A DNA stretch of 42,534 nucleotides from Oceanospirillaceae bacterium (GCA_013373085.1 JABXIM010000175.1:1-42534); one strand, 5' to 3'. Shown: positions 15,609 through 24,196, counted from the stretch's first letter. The notes: a model not told the origin generated them from the sequence alone. Numbers and translations: made by a program.

Positions 15609-15633
15609 ACGCCGGAGCGCCCCACTCCGGCGT
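15609..15633. other. Perfect stem-loop between the EamA genes and dsbB
   Basis: A 9-bp stem ACGCCGGAG / CTCCGGCGT with a 7-base loop, midway in the 235-bp gap. No T run follows on either strand, so it is not a clear intrinsic terminator. The gap also holds a GC-only palindrome right after the second EamA stop (about 15494-15507). Confidence 0.45.
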
Positions 15634-15724
15634 CTGTCGCTCGAAACCTGTCGGTTCCTCGGTGGAACCCTCTTCCTGTTTTGTGCTCTGATAGCCTAAT
15701 CCCATCGTTATCAAGGACTTTCCG

Positions 15725-16231
15725 ATGTTTGACCGCTTAAGCGCTCTGGGCCGCAGTGCCCTGTTCTGGCTGGCAATGATCGTGCTAGGCCTCGCGCTCG
15801 AGGGCGTCGCCCTCTACTACCAGTATCAGCTGGGCTACGGCCCCTGCGTACTCTGCGTTCATATACGCCTCTGGCTGGCAGGCTTTATTCTGGTGGCGTT
15901 GCTGGGACTGGTAGCGCACGGCTCGAAGCCGCTGCGGCTTATGGCACTGACGCTCTCACTGGTCACTATGGTGGGCATGCTGGAGCGTTCGTGGAAAACG
16001 CTGGGTATCGAGCGTGGCTGGATCGAGGGCAGCTGCAGCATGGAGTCGGGATTACCGGCCTGGTTCGCCCCGGATCAGTGGTGGCCCTATGTATTCGAAA
16101 TCTGGGAGCCCTGCGGCTACACGCCGGAACTGCCGCTGGGCATCACCATGGCAGAGGCGCTGGTGGCCTTTTCCGGTGTGATGGTGCTCTTTACTCTGAC
16201 GATGCTCGTCGCCGGTTTGCGGCGGGGCTGA
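15725..16231 (+). CDS. dsbB: Disulfide bond formation protein B
   Basis: Inner-membrane enzyme that reoxidises DsbA and passes electrons to quinone. 168 residues with four transmembrane helices (about 13-31, 46-64, 70-87, 143-163). The redox cysteines fall at C41 and C44 (C-V-L-C in the first periplasmic loop) and at C104 and C130 (second loop), the same numbering as the two pairs of E. coli DsbB. R48 follows the first pair as in active DsbB proteins. AAGGA precedes the ATG at 15725. DsbA is not in the window. The gene converges on leuA with a 29-bp gap holding a strong hairpin. Confidence 0.95.
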   Translation: MFDRLSALGRSALFWLAMIVLGLALEGVALYYQYQLGYGPCVLCVHIRLWLAGFILVALLGLVAHGSKPLRLMALTLSLVTMVGMLERSWKTLGIERGWIEGSCSMESGLPAWFAPDQWWPYVFEIWEPCGYTPELPLGITMAEALVAFSGVMVLFTLTMLVAGLRRG

Positions 16232-16232
16232 A

Positions 16233-16253
16233 GGCGACGCGTTACGCGTCGCC
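16233..16253. terminator. Hairpin between convergent dsbB and leuA
   Basis: A perfect 9-bp stem GGCGACGCG / CGCGTCGCC with a 3-base loop begins one base after the dsbB stop and ends 8 bases from the leuA stop. No T run is present on either side. It is placed like a shared bidirectional transcript end, possibly protecting 3' ends. Confidence 0.5.
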
Positions 16254-16260
16254 AACAGAC

Positions 16261-17940
16261 TCAGGCGGCGTCGACCTGAGTCTCCTCGCGGGCGCGGGCC
16301 AGGGCGTCGAGAATGGCGTTCAGCGACGCCGTGACGATATCCTCGCTGACCGCGACCCCGCTGAAGCGACTGCCATTTACGCTGGCCTGCACGTAGGTGA
16401 TGGCATCGCTGCCGGCGCCATGATCCTCGCCCATGGCATGCTCGCTGTATTCCACCAGCACCACCGGCTGCGCCAGCTGCCGGTTGAGCCCGTCGACGAA
16501 GGCCCCAACGACGCCGGTGCCGCAACCGGAGACCGACAGCGTCTCACCGAACCACTCCACCTCGGCGTCGAGCCGGTCCTGACCATTGTCGCGACGCAGC
16601 TGATAGTTGCGGATGCTGACGCCACTGGCATTCTCCAGGTAATGGTCACGGAATATCTGCCAGATCTGGTCGCCATTAAGCTCGCCTTCCGCCTCCTCGG
16701 TGGCGCGCTGCACCAGGGCGCTGAACTCGATCTGCAGCCAGCGCGGCATCTGGATGCCGTATTCGCGTTCCAACACATAGGCCACCCCACCCTTGCCGGA
16801 TTGGCTGTTGATGCGGATCACGGCCTGGTAATCACGCCCCAGATCTTCCGGATCGATCGGCAGGTAGGCCACGTTCCAGGGCGCATCCGGCTCACGTCGA
16901 GCCAGGCATTTGCGAATGGCGTCCTGATGGCTGCCGGAAAACGCGGTGAACACCAGCTCGCCGGCATAGGGATGGCGAGGATGAACCGGCAGCTGGGTGC
17001 AGGCTTTGACGCACTCGACGATCTCGTCCATGTTCGACAGATCGAGCTCCGGATCGACACCCTGGCTGTACAGGTTCAGTGCCATCGTGACGATGTCCAT
17101 GTTGCCGGTACGCTCGCCGTTGCCGAGCAGTGTGCCCTCGACCCGGTCGGCTCCCGCCATCACCGCCAGTTCGGCCGCCGCGACGCCGCAGCCGCGATCG
17201 TTGTGGGTATGGACACTGACGATCAGGGAGTCGCGTCGGGCGATATGGTCGCAGACCCACTCCACCTGGTCGGCGAAGACGTTGGGCGTCGCCATTTCGA
17301 CGGTGGCCGGCAGGTTGATGATCGCCTTGTTGTCCGGTGTTGGCTGCCACACAGCGGTCACCGCATCGCAGACCTCGACGGCGTAGTCCAGTTCGGTGCC
17401 GGTGAAGCTTTCCGGCGAATACTGGAACACCCATTCGGTTTCCGGGTAGCGCTGCGCCTCGCGCCTGACGATCTCGGCGCCGCGCACCGCGATCGACTTG
17501 ATACCGTCACGGTCCAGTCCGAACACCTGTTCCCGCTGTACCGTCGAGGTGGAGTTGTACACGTGCACCACCGCGCGGCGAGCGCCCCGCAATGCTTCGA
17601 AGGTACGCACGACCAGCTCTTCACGGGCCTGGGTGAGCACCTGGATGGTGACGTCCTCGGGAATCAGATTCTCTTTGATCAGCGTGCGGACGAAGTCGAA
17701 ATCCGGCTGCGATGCCGCCGGGAAACCCACCTCGATTTCCTTGAAGCCAAGTTTGACCAGCAACTCGAACATGCGGCGCTTCTGCACCACGTTCATGGGC
17801 TCGATCAGCGCCTGGTTGCCATCGCGCAGATCGACGCTGCACCAGAGCGGCGCGCGCTCGATAACACGATCGGGCCAACGGCGGTCGGTTTTGCGAATCG
17901 GGGCGAAGGGGCGATATTTACGGTGGTCGAAACGGTTCAT
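16261..17940 (-). CDS. leuA: 2-isopropylmalate synthase (long form)
   Basis: First committed enzyme of leucine biosynthesis: acetyl-CoA plus 2-oxoisovalerate gives 2-isopropylmalate. 559 residues, matching the long LeuA type of pseudomonads and actinobacteria. The TIM-barrel shows D-L-R-D-G-N-Q-A-L at 37-45, the metal ligands H244 and H246 in H-T-H-N-D, and G-N-G-E-R-T-G-N at 273-280. The C-terminal about 120 residues form the regulatory domain that binds leucine for feedback inhibition. The ATG at 17940 is chosen because GGAG sits 8 bases before it; a GTG 9 bases upstream overlaps that site. leuB, leuC and leuD are not adjacent. A long leader with a short ORF lies upstream. Confidence 0.97.
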   Translation of the reverse strand: MNRFDHRKYRPFAPIRKTDRRWPDRVIERAPLWCSVDLRDGNQALIEPMNVVQKRRMFELLVKLGFKEIEVGFPAASQPDFDFVRTLIKENLIPEDVTIQVLTQAREELVVRTFEALRGARRAVVHVYNSTSTVQREQVFGLDRDGIKSIAVRGAEIVRREAQRYPETEWVFQYSPESFTGTELDYAVEVCDAVTAVWQPTPDNKAIINLPATVEMATPNVFADQVEWVCDHIARRDSLIVSVHTHNDRGCGVAAAELAVMAGADRVEGTLLGNGERTGNMDIVTMALNLYSQGVDPELDLSNMDEIVECVKACTQLPVHPRHPYAGELVFTAFSGSHQDAIRKCLARREPDAPWNVAYLPIDPEDLGRDYQAVIRINSQSGKGGVAYVLEREYGIQMPRWLQIEFSALVQRATEEAEGELNGDQIWQIFRDHYLENASGVSIRNYQLRRDNGQDRLDAEVEWFGETLSVSGCGTGVVGAFVDGLNRQLAQPVVLVEYSEHAMGEDHGAGSDAITYVQASVNGSRFSGVAVSEDIVTASLNAILDALARAREETQVDAA

Positions 17941-17985
17941 CTGGGTCACTCCGGAAGCTTGATACGAGGGTTGTGGCCATCAATC

Positions 17986-18042
17986 AGCTGCCGGGCACCA
18001 CAGCAAACTCTAGGAATCGAAAGGACTCCAGGCCCGGCAACT
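17986..18042 (-). other. Long-range stem in the leuA leader
   Basis: On the minus strand, bases CAGTTGCCGGGC inside the leader ORF can pair with GCCCGGCAGCTG just after it: 12 base pairs with one G-U and a loop of about 33 bases. A second, competing hairpin (TGTGG with CCACA) uses bases next to the right arm. A T run expected for a transcription terminator is missing, so control, if real, could act on translation or through another mechanism. Confidence 0.4.
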
Positions 18043-18084
18043 GCGCGGCAGTCGTAGCGATAGCATCCGGCTGTACTTGAACAC
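18010..18084 (-). CDS. Putative leu leader peptide
   Basis: A 24-codon frame starting GTG 18084, with a CGAGGTG site 6 bases before it, ending at TAG 18012-18010. The centre reads M-L-S-L-R-L-P-R, where two of three leucines use CTA, a rare leucine codon in GC-rich genomes. Rare leucine codons in a short ORF ahead of leuA are the signature of leucine attenuation in enterobacteria. The 3' part of the ORF holds one arm of a 12-bp stem. Function is inferred from position and codons; I do not recognise the peptide. Confidence 0.4.
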   Translation of the reverse strand: MFKYSRMLSLRLPRSCRAWSPFDS

Positions 18085-18399
18085 TGTCGTCACCTCGGAC
18101 TCTGAAAGGTTGAGAGTAGCGAAATGCTGAGCACCTAAGGGAGCCTGTGGATAACTGCCCTTGCTCCGGTCTTCGTGGGTCCGGGTCGCGCCGATAGAGC
18201 CTTGCCCCTGGTAGGAACGCGGGTAGCGGCGGCGGTGAGGTGATCAGCCATTTCGTTGAGAGCTATTCTACGGACTCCCCGGCAGTGAATGTGTGCAAAG
18301 TGGGGGCTATTTTAGCCTTTGGCAGAACAAAAAAACCCAAAAAATATATATTTTTAGTGAATTAATGCACGCATTTAAAAAACCCTGCATTTCAGAATC

Positions 18400-18455
18400 T
18401 CTATAAACAAAATACCGGGCTTCATTTCACTCCACGGAGCGTTTAGAAGCCCGGT
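18400..18455 (-). terminator. Intrinsic terminator after the ferritin-like gene (end of the nuo region)
   Basis: On the minus strand a perfect 10-bp stem ACCGGGCTTC / GAAGCCCGGT (18455-18446 with 18423-18414) encloses 22 bases with a small inner stem and is followed by ATTTTGTTTAT. It lies about 50 bases past the stop of the 18507-18968 gene. It is the only convincing terminator on this strand between nuoA and leuA. Confidence 0.75.
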
Positions 18456-18506
18456 CATGGATGGAACCTATCGTGGTCTTTCGATCAGAGTACGGGGGCA
18501 CCCGGA

Positions 18507-18968
18507 TCAGAGATCGTGCAGGGAATTGAGGGTCTGGCTGAGTTTGCGACGCTCCAGCGCTTCCAGATCCATAAGATCCTTCAGGAATTCGATCGCCTTG
18601 GGCGCATCGATCTCCTTGCGGGCGCCTTCGAACAGTTCGACCAGGTAACCGTCAAGTCGTAGGCCGATATCGCAGACCTGGTCCGCCGTGGGACTCCGGT
18701 AGGACTCTTTCAGCGCCGCCAAGTAGGCCTTGGGCGCTTCTTCGAGCGTGTACTGAATGTAGGTTCCGAGCACGCCCGGGGAACCGCCCCTGCGCAGGTT
18801 ATGTACGCTCGTCTCCATCTGCTGTTCATGCTTGATCATGTAGTCGAGCAGGATCTGGGCCCGCGCATTGTCACTTTGCCCGCGCAGTTCCCGGTACAGT
18901 TGCTCAGCTCCCTTGTGGATGGCGATAGCGTTGTCGACGATGTCCCCGACGGTTTCGAAACTCTTCAT
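18507..18968 (-). CDS. Small helical protein, possible ferritin-like four-helix bundle
   Basis: 153 residues, all-helical by composition, no signal peptide. Four helix-sized segments can be read: about 9-30 (A-E-Q-L-Y-R-E), 34-57 (Y-M-I-K-H-E-Q-Q-M-E-T-S-V-H), 79-115 and 123-150 (D-L-M-D-L-E-A-L-E-R-R-K). The Glu/His spacing in the second and fourth segments resembles ferritin/rubrerythrin-like di-iron bundles, but I cannot confirm a complete metal site. The ATG at 18968 with GGGGGAG 7 bases ahead is preferred over the start 33 bases upstream. It follows nuoN by only 55 bases on the same strand. A TATAGT box (19019-19014) could give it a separate promoter, or it may be the last cistron of the nuo transcript. 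Confidence 0.75.
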   Translation of the reverse strand: MKSFETVGDIVDNAIAIHKGAEQLYRELRGQSDNARAQILLDYMIKHEQQMETSVHNLRRGGSPGVLGTYIQYTLEEAPKAYLAALKESYRSPTADQVCDIGLRLDGYLVELFEGARKEIDAPKAIEFLKDLMDLEALERRKLSQTLNSLHDL

Positions 18969-19023
18969 TCCTGTCTCCCCCAGATACGATGCCAGTTTCA
19001 TCCGGACATCTTAACTATAGGCC

Positions 19024-20445
19024 TTACAGCACCGGCAACCAGCTCAGTACCGGCAGCGGATACACACCCAGCAGCACCAGCAGCAATGCCAGGCCGTAAA
19101 CCAGCCAGCGGCGACCGCCGATGCCGCCCGCTTCCGGCGCCGGCCCCAGCATGATCAGCACGATGCGCAAATAGTAGTAAAGGCCGATCGCACTGCCCAC
19201 AACCAATACGCCCAGCAGCCACCACAGGCCGGCCTCGACACCGGCCGCGAAAATATAGAACTTGCCGATAAAGCCCAGTGTCAGCGGTATGCCCGCCAGC
19301 GACAGCAACACCAGGATCAGGCTCGCGCCCAGGCAGGGCGCCCGCCAGAGCAAACCGCCGAAAACCTCGAGGCGATAATCGGCTTCAGCACCAGCCTCGC
19401 AAACGCACCCGACCAGTGCAAAAGCGCCCAGGGTCGTTACGCTGTACGCCAGCACGTAAACGGCAGCGGCGTCGATTGCTAAGCCGGCATGCCCCACCGC
19501 CAGCAACACCACCAGCAGGTACCCCAGGTGCGCAATCGACGAATAGGCCAGCAGGCGCTTGATGTGCCTTTGCCTCAGCGCCAGCAGATTACCGATCAGC
19601 ATCGACAGGGCCGCCAGTACCGCAACGGCCGTCGCCAGCCCGGGCAACTCCAGCAGCGCGCCATACCAGACATAGCGGAGGACCGCCGCGAATAGCGCCG
19701 TTTTTGACAGTGTCGCCACCAGCGCCGCCACCGGTGTCGGAGCGCCCTCGTAGATATCGGGCGACCAGAAGTGGAACGGCACCAGCGCCAGCTTGAACGC
19801 GACGCCGATCAGCAGCAATGCAAGACCCGGCAGCGACAGCGTGGTCGCCGGCGGCAGCGGTGCGAACGCCAGTGAACCGGTATCCAGATAAATGCAGCCG
19901 ATACCGAACAGCAGGAAGGCCGAAGCCGCGGACGACAGCAACAGATACTTCAGACCCGCTTCCAGACTGTTACCCTGCACCCCATCCTCAACCGGCCTGC
20001 CACCACAGGGGTAAGCCACCAGCACGAAACTGGCGACGCTCATCAGCTCCAGACCGATGAAAAGTGCAGCGAAGTGCTGTGCCCCGGCCAGCACCAGCGC
20101 ACCGAGCAGGCAGATTGCGAGCAGCACATAGCTTTCCTCGACCCGCGCCCGCCCGCCACCACGGCGGAAGTGCCCTGCCGCCATCAGCCCGATCGCCATC
20201 GCCGAGAGGATAAAGAGCACGGCGAAGTAGCCGAAGAAGGCATCCATCCGCAGCAGCGGCGTCACCTCCAGTGATCGCTCCGGCAGGGCCCAGGTTAGCG
20301 AGAGCAGCGCCAGCAGCAGCCCGCCCTGATAGCTGTAAAACGCCAGTCGGCCATTGCGTCGGAAGCCCGCCAGCAGCATGGTGCCGACGGCACACAGCGC
20401 CAACAGGAGCAACGGTGTCAGCGCCTTGAGGCCCGCCGCATCCAT
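19024..20445 (-). CDS. nuoN: NADH-quinone oxidoreductase subunit N
   Basis: Antiporter-like proton-pumping subunit in the membrane arm of respiratory complex I, next to NuoK. 473 residues, about 14 helices. The conserved membrane glutamate lies in G-L-E-L-M-S-V-A and the pump lysine in F-K-L-A-L-V-P-F-H-F-W-S-P-D-I-Y-E-G-A-P-T-P-V, both standard for NuoN. The ATG at 20445 overlaps the nuoM stop as TGATG; a GTG three bases earlier is possible. Last of the thirteen nuo genes. Confidence 0.97.
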   Translation of the reverse strand: MDAAGLKALTPLLLLALCAVGTMLLAGFRRNGRLAFYSYQGGLLLALLSLTWALPERSLEVTPLLRMDAFFGYFAVLFILSAMAIGLMAAGHFRRGGGRARVEESYVLLAICLLGALVLAGAQHFAALFIGLELMSVASFVLVAYPCGGRPVEDGVQGNSLEAGLKYLLLSSAASAFLLFGIGCIYLDTGSLAFAPLPPATTLSLPGLALLLIGVAFKLALVPFHFWSPDIYEGAPTPVAALVATLSKTALFAAVLRYVWYGALLELPGLATAVAVLAALSMLIGNLLALRQRHIKRLLAYSSIAHLGYLLVVLLAVGHAGLAIDAAAVYVLAYSVTTLGAFALVGCVCEAGAEADYRLEVFGGLLWRAPCLGASLILVLLSLAGIPLTLGFIGKFYIFAAGVEAGLWWLLGVLVVGSAIGLYYYLRIVLIMLGPAPEAGGIGGRRWLVYGLALLLVLLGVYPLPVLSWLPVL

Positions 20446-21950
20446 CACAATCCCCTCCCGCGCAGCGACAACCAGGATGAGCTGAGTTCGACACCGCTAT
20501 GGGCCAGCGGCGCATCCAGCACCCGGAGCAATGGCTCCCGCACCAGTTCCAGTACCGGTTGCGGATGCAGCCCGAACCAGACCAGCGCCAGCGCCAGCGC
20601 GCCCAGCACCAGCCATTCACGTCGCGAACAGTCGGGGGCGCCTGCCGCAGGTTTTGCCGCGCCCCAGAGGCTGCGTTGCACCAGCAGCAGGCTATAGAGC
20701 GCCGCGCCCACCAGGCCGAGCGCGGCGACAGCCGTCAGCGGCCAGGTGCGCTGGAAGGCTCCGGCGAGTATCAGAAACTCGGCAACGAAGTTGGCGAGCC
20801 CCGGCAAGCCCAGCGATGCCAGCGCGAACAGCATCGTGAAGCCCGAAAGCCGCGGTAACCGCGTCCAGAGTCCGCCAAGCTGGCGCAGATCGCGGGTGTG
20901 CCAGCGCTCGTACAGCATACCGACCACAATGAAGAGTGCCGCAGTGCTGAAACCGTGTGCCAGCATCTGCATGACCGCGCCCTGCAGCGCCATGCCGTTA
21001 AGCGCATAGATTCCCAGCAGCACGAAGCCCATGTGGCTGACACTGGTATAAGCGACCAGGCGTTTCATATCGTGCTGGGCAAACGCGAGCTTGGCGCCAT
21101 AGAGAATGCCGAGCACACCCAGCGTCATCGCCACCGGCGCGAAGGCGGCGCTGGCCTCTGGAAAAAGCGGCAGCGAAAAGCGTAGCAGCCCGTAAGCGCC
21201 GGTTTTGAGCAGAATCGCCGCCAGCATCACACTGCCGGCCGTTGGCGCCTCGGTGTGTGCATCCGGTAGCCAGGTATGCAGCGGCACCATCGGCAGCTTG
21301 ACGGCAAAGGCGACGAAAAAGCCGAGCATCAGCCAGTGGGCGAGTACCGGGGAGAGTTGCAGCTGCAACAGGTCATCCCGGTCGAAGCTGATCACCCCGG
21401 TCTGCGCCCGGTGGGCGAATGCCAGACCCAGAATGGCGATCAGCATCAGCAGGCTGCTGGCCTGGGTGAAGATGAAGAACTTGGTCGCCGCATAGTGGCG
21501 GTTGTCGTGGCCCCAGATGGCGATCAGCAGCACCATCGGGATCAGCATCAGCTCCCAGAACACGAAAAACAGGAACAGGTCCAGCGCCAGAAACACGCCA
21601 ACGATGCCCGCTACCGACAGCAGCAGATTGCAGTGGAAGAACGCCACCCGCTGGCGAATCTCGCGCCAGGAAATCAGCACCGAAACGATACCCAGCGCCA
21701 CCGTGAGCCAGAGCAGCAGATAACTGAGCCCGTCCAGTCCCAGGTGCCAGCCGATACCGAGCAGCGGCAGCCAGTCGGTACGCGACTCCAGCCACCAGGT
21801 CCCACCATCGCTGCCGAGCGGCAACAGTAATAGCGCCTGCAATCCCAGCGCCACCAGGCTGAGCCAGCGACTGCCGTCGCGTCGCCAGCCTTCGGCGACG
21901 GGCATCAGCACCGCCGCGAGCACGGGTACCAGCAGCAGCCAGATCAGCAT
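20445..21950 (-). CDS. nuoM: NADH-quinone oxidoreductase subunit M
   Basis: Proton-pumping antiporter-like subunit of the complex I membrane arm. 501 residues, close to the usual 509, about 14 helices. The F-W-E-L-M-L-I-P motif carries the functional glutamate (E133) and A-V-K-L-P-M-V-P-L-H-T-W-L-P-D-A-H the pump lysine (K218). The start is ATG 21950, with GGAGGG a few bases upstream and the M-L-I-W-L-L-L-V-P opening helix. The frame extends further upstream but that part is not NuoM-like. nuoL ends 58 bases upstream. Confidence 0.97.
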   Translation of the reverse strand: MLIWLLLVPVLAAVLMPVAEGWRRDGSRWLSLVALGLQALLLLPLGSDGGTWWLESRTDWLPLLGIGWHLGLDGLSYLLLWLTVALGIVSVLISWREIRQRVAFFHCNLLLSVAGIVGVFLALDLFLFFVFWELMLIPMVLLIAIWGHDNRHYAATKFFIFTQASSLLMLIAILGLAFAHRAQTGVISFDRDDLLQLQLSPVLAHWLMLGFFVAFAVKLPMVPLHTWLPDAHTEAPTAGSVMLAAILLKTGAYGLLRFSLPLFPEASAAFAPVAMTLGVLGILYGAKLAFAQHDMKRLVAYTSVSHMGFVLLGIYALNGMALQGAVMQMLAHGFSTAALFIVVGMLYERWHTRDLRQLGGLWTRLPRLSGFTMLFALASLGLPGLANFVAEFLILAGAFQRTWPLTAVAALGLVGAALYSLLLVQRSLWGAAKPAAGAPDCSRREWLVLGALALALVWFGLHPQPVLELVREPLLRVLDAPLAHSGVELSSSWLSLRGRGL

Positions 21951-22008
21951 GTTCTCGCCCTCCTGCACCGCGGGGACATAACTCCCGGATGCCGTGCTGC
22001 CAGTATCC

Positions 22009-23826
22009 TCATAGCACCACCGCCAGCACCAGCAGCGCCCCCCAAACGATGCCGGCGACATATTGCCGTAGCCGACCGTTCTGCAACCGCGACAGTCCCT
22101 GGTGGCAGGTGCGACTCAGCCAGGCCAGGAACCCTACCGGCAGGTCCAGCAGATCACGACGATTGAGGCGCGCCAGCAGCGAGAGAGGCTGCACCAGCAA
22201 GGCGTTATAGAGCGCATCGAAGCCCCAGCCTGTGCGCCAGACGCGCGCCAGGATCCCGCCGGCAAAGCGCCTGCGCAGGTCTTCGCCGCGAAGCAGCAGC
22301 CAGAGCCCCAACGCCAGTCCCAGCCAGGGCATCAGTAGTACGGCGAGGTGCACAGCCCAGGAGACGTGCTGTTCACCGGCCGGGACGGAGACGAACACGT
22401 CGCTGAGTGGCTGTGGAATCAGGGCGCCGAACAGTGCCAGCAGGCATAGCAGCGCCAGCGGCCAGCGCATCGGCCAGCGGTTATCAGGTGTGGGCGCGGT
22501 ATGGCACTCGCCGAGGAACAGCCTGACAAACAGGCGCAGGCTGTACAGCGCGGTCACCCCCGCACCGGCCAGCGCCAGCCACCAGGCTATACCGGCACCA
22601 CCATGGGCATACGCCTGCAGCAAAATGGCGTCCTTGCTGTAAAACCCCGACGTGAACGGCAGTGCCGCCAGCGCCGCACAGCCGATGGCGAAGCACAGCG
22701 CGCTGAACGGCATGGGCCGCAGCAGCCCTCCCATGCGACGAATATCCTGCTCATGGTGCAGGCTCAGAATCACTTGTCCGGCCGCGAGAAACAGCAGCGC
22801 CTTGAAAAAGGCGTGAGTCATCAGGTGGAACACCGCCGCCGAGAAAGCGCCGGCGCCAAGGGCAAAGAACATGTAGCCGATCTGGCTGATGGTCGAATAG
22901 GCCAGGATGCGCTTGAGGTCCTGTTGAACCAGTGCGCTGCAGGCAGCCAGGAACAGCGTCAGACCGCCGACCAGCTGCACCAGCTGCAGCACATCCGGGG
23001 CCAACAGAAAAATCCCCTGGGTACGCGCGATCAGATAGACGCCGGCGGTCACCATGGTCGCGGCATGGATCAGGGCGCTGACCGGAGTCGGGCCGGCCAT
23101 CGCATCCGGCAACCAGGTCTGCAGCGGCAATTGCGCCGACTTGCCGACGGCGCCGCCCAGCAGCAGCAGCGCCACCCAGAAGGGCCAGTCGGAATCGGCC
23201 CACAGCAGCTGCGCCTGCCCGACACTGTCCTGAATCAGCAGAGTGCCGAACTGCTGTACCAGAATCAGCAGTCCCAGCGCCAGCGCGACGTCGCCGACAC
23301 GTGTGACGACGAATGCCTTGCGGGCGGCATAGCCGTTTTCCGGCACCCGATACCAGAAGCCGATCAACAGGAAGCTGCACAGGCCCACGCCTTCCCAGCC
23401 CAGGTACAGCAGCAGGAAGTCGCCGGCCAGCACCAGGATCAGCATCATGGCCACGAACAGGTTGAGGTAGGCGAAAAAGCGCGCAAAGCCGTCGTCGCCA
23501 CTCATATAGGCGACCGAGTACAGGTGGATCAGCAAACCCACCCCGGTGATGACGCCGACCATCACCGCCGTCAGGCCATCGAAGTAGAGACTGAAACCGA
23601 CTTCAAGCCCCAGCGCACTGAACCAGGACAGGGCCTGCCCACCCCAGGCGGTGCCGTCAGATACGACGAACAGCAGTATTGCCACGAGGCTCAGCAGGGC
23701 CGCCAGCGCCACCGACCCGACACCGAACAGCGCCGCGCCGCGCTCATCCAGACGGCGCCCCAACAGCAGCAGCGTCAGGCTGCTTAGCAGCGGCAGCAGA
23801 GGTATCCAGGCCAGCCAGGCGCCCAT
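22009..23826 (-). CDS. nuoL: NADH-quinone oxidoreductase subunit L
   Basis: Distal proton-pumping subunit of complex I with the long lateral helix that runs along the membrane arm. 605 residues (E. coli 613), about 16 helices. Key residues E145 (G-W-E-G-V-G-L-C) and K229 (A-V-G-K-S-A-Q-L-P-L) are at nearly the same numbers as in E. coli, and L-P-D-A-M-A-G-P-T-P-V-S-A-L-I-H-A follows. GGGGG precedes the ATG at 23826. A 61-bp gap to nuoK holds no gene. Confidence 0.98.
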   Translation of the reverse strand: MGAWLAWIPLLPLLSSLTLLLLGRRLDERGAALFGVGSVALAALLSLVAILLFVVSDGTAWGGQALSWFSALGLEVGFSLYFDGLTAVMVGVITGVGLLIHLYSVAYMSGDDGFARFFAYLNLFVAMMLILVLAGDFLLLYLGWEGVGLCSFLLIGFWYRVPENGYAARKAFVVTRVGDVALALGLLILVQQFGTLLIQDSVGQAQLLWADSDWPFWVALLLLGGAVGKSAQLPLQTWLPDAMAGPTPVSALIHAATMVTAGVYLIARTQGIFLLAPDVLQLVQLVGGLTLFLAACSALVQQDLKRILAYSTISQIGYMFFALGAGAFSAAVFHLMTHAFFKALLFLAAGQVILSLHHEQDIRRMGGLLRPMPFSALCFAIGCAALAALPFTSGFYSKDAILLQAYAHGGAGIAWWLALAGAGVTALYSLRLFVRLFLGECHTAPTPDNRWPMRWPLALLCLLALFGALIPQPLSDVFVSVPAGEQHVSWAVHLAVLLMPWLGLALGLWLLLRGEDLRRRFAGGILARVWRTGWGFDALYNALLVQPLSLLARLNRRDLLDLPVGFLAWLSRTCHQGLSRLQNGRLRQYVAGIVWGALLVLAVVL

Positions 23827-23887
23827 GTCAGCCCCCTTTGTCCCGGTCGATGAATGCTGCGTCCATATCCCTGTGATTCATCCTCTG

Positions 23888-24196
23888 TCAGCCCTTCATC
23901 ACGTCGAGCCTGTCGGCGTCCAGGCTTCGATGACGGTGGTACAGATGCACCACCAACGCCAGTCCAACCGCCACTTCGGCCGCCGCCAGCGTCAGGATCA
24001 TCACAAACATCACCTGCCCGTCGGCGTTGCCGTGCAGGGCGCCCCCGAGCACGAACACGAAAGCGGTGGCGTTGAGCATCAGCTCCAGCGACATCAACAT
24101 GAAGACCAGATTGCGCCGGACCAGCACCCCGACCAGCCCGATGCAGAACAGTGCAGCCGCAAACAGCAAACCGTGCTCAACCGGTATCTCAGTCAT
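23888..24196 (-). CDS. nuoK: NADH-quinone oxidoreductase subunit K
   Basis: Small three-helix membrane subunit of complex I, 102 residues. The two conserved membrane glutamates are present at E38 (S-L-E-L-M-L-N-A) and E74 (A-A-A-E-V-A-V-G-L), matching E36 and E72 of E. coli. The start overlaps the end of nuoJ by 8 bases, and GGGAGGGGA lies ahead of it. Confidence 0.97.
   Translation of the reverse strand: MTEIPVEHGLLFAAALFCIGLVGVLVRRNLVFMLMSLELMLNATAFVFVLGGALHGNADGQVMFVMILTLAAAEVAVGLALVVHLYHRHRSLDADRLDVMKG

Larger units (their letters stand above)
17941..18506 (-). other. Long non-coding region upstream of leuA
   Basis: Read on the minus strand it contains, in order: a terminator of the preceding ferritin-like gene (about 18455-18402), an AT-rich stretch (about 18320-18412) that is the likely leuA promoter region, a region with a weak REP-like piece (18205-18223 in plus orientation), a short leader ORF (18084-18010), a long-range 12-bp stem, and the leuA ribosome site. 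No other gene is supported. Confidence 0.5.

Noticed and set aside
15991-18057. A 688-codon open frame on the plus strand
   Set aside because: Antisense to leuA, which shows all catalytic motifs; the product has no recognisable family and overlaps dsbB in another frame.
18129-18250. A 38-codon minus-strand frame (M-A-D-H-L...) in the leuA leader
   Set aside because: No ribosome site and no leucine or other amino-acid bias; the later GTG-started ORF fits a leader peptide better.
17941-18413. T-box riboswitch ahead of leuA
   Set aside because: No T-box sequence or stem I architecture can be read, and T-boxes are rare in gammaproteobacteria.
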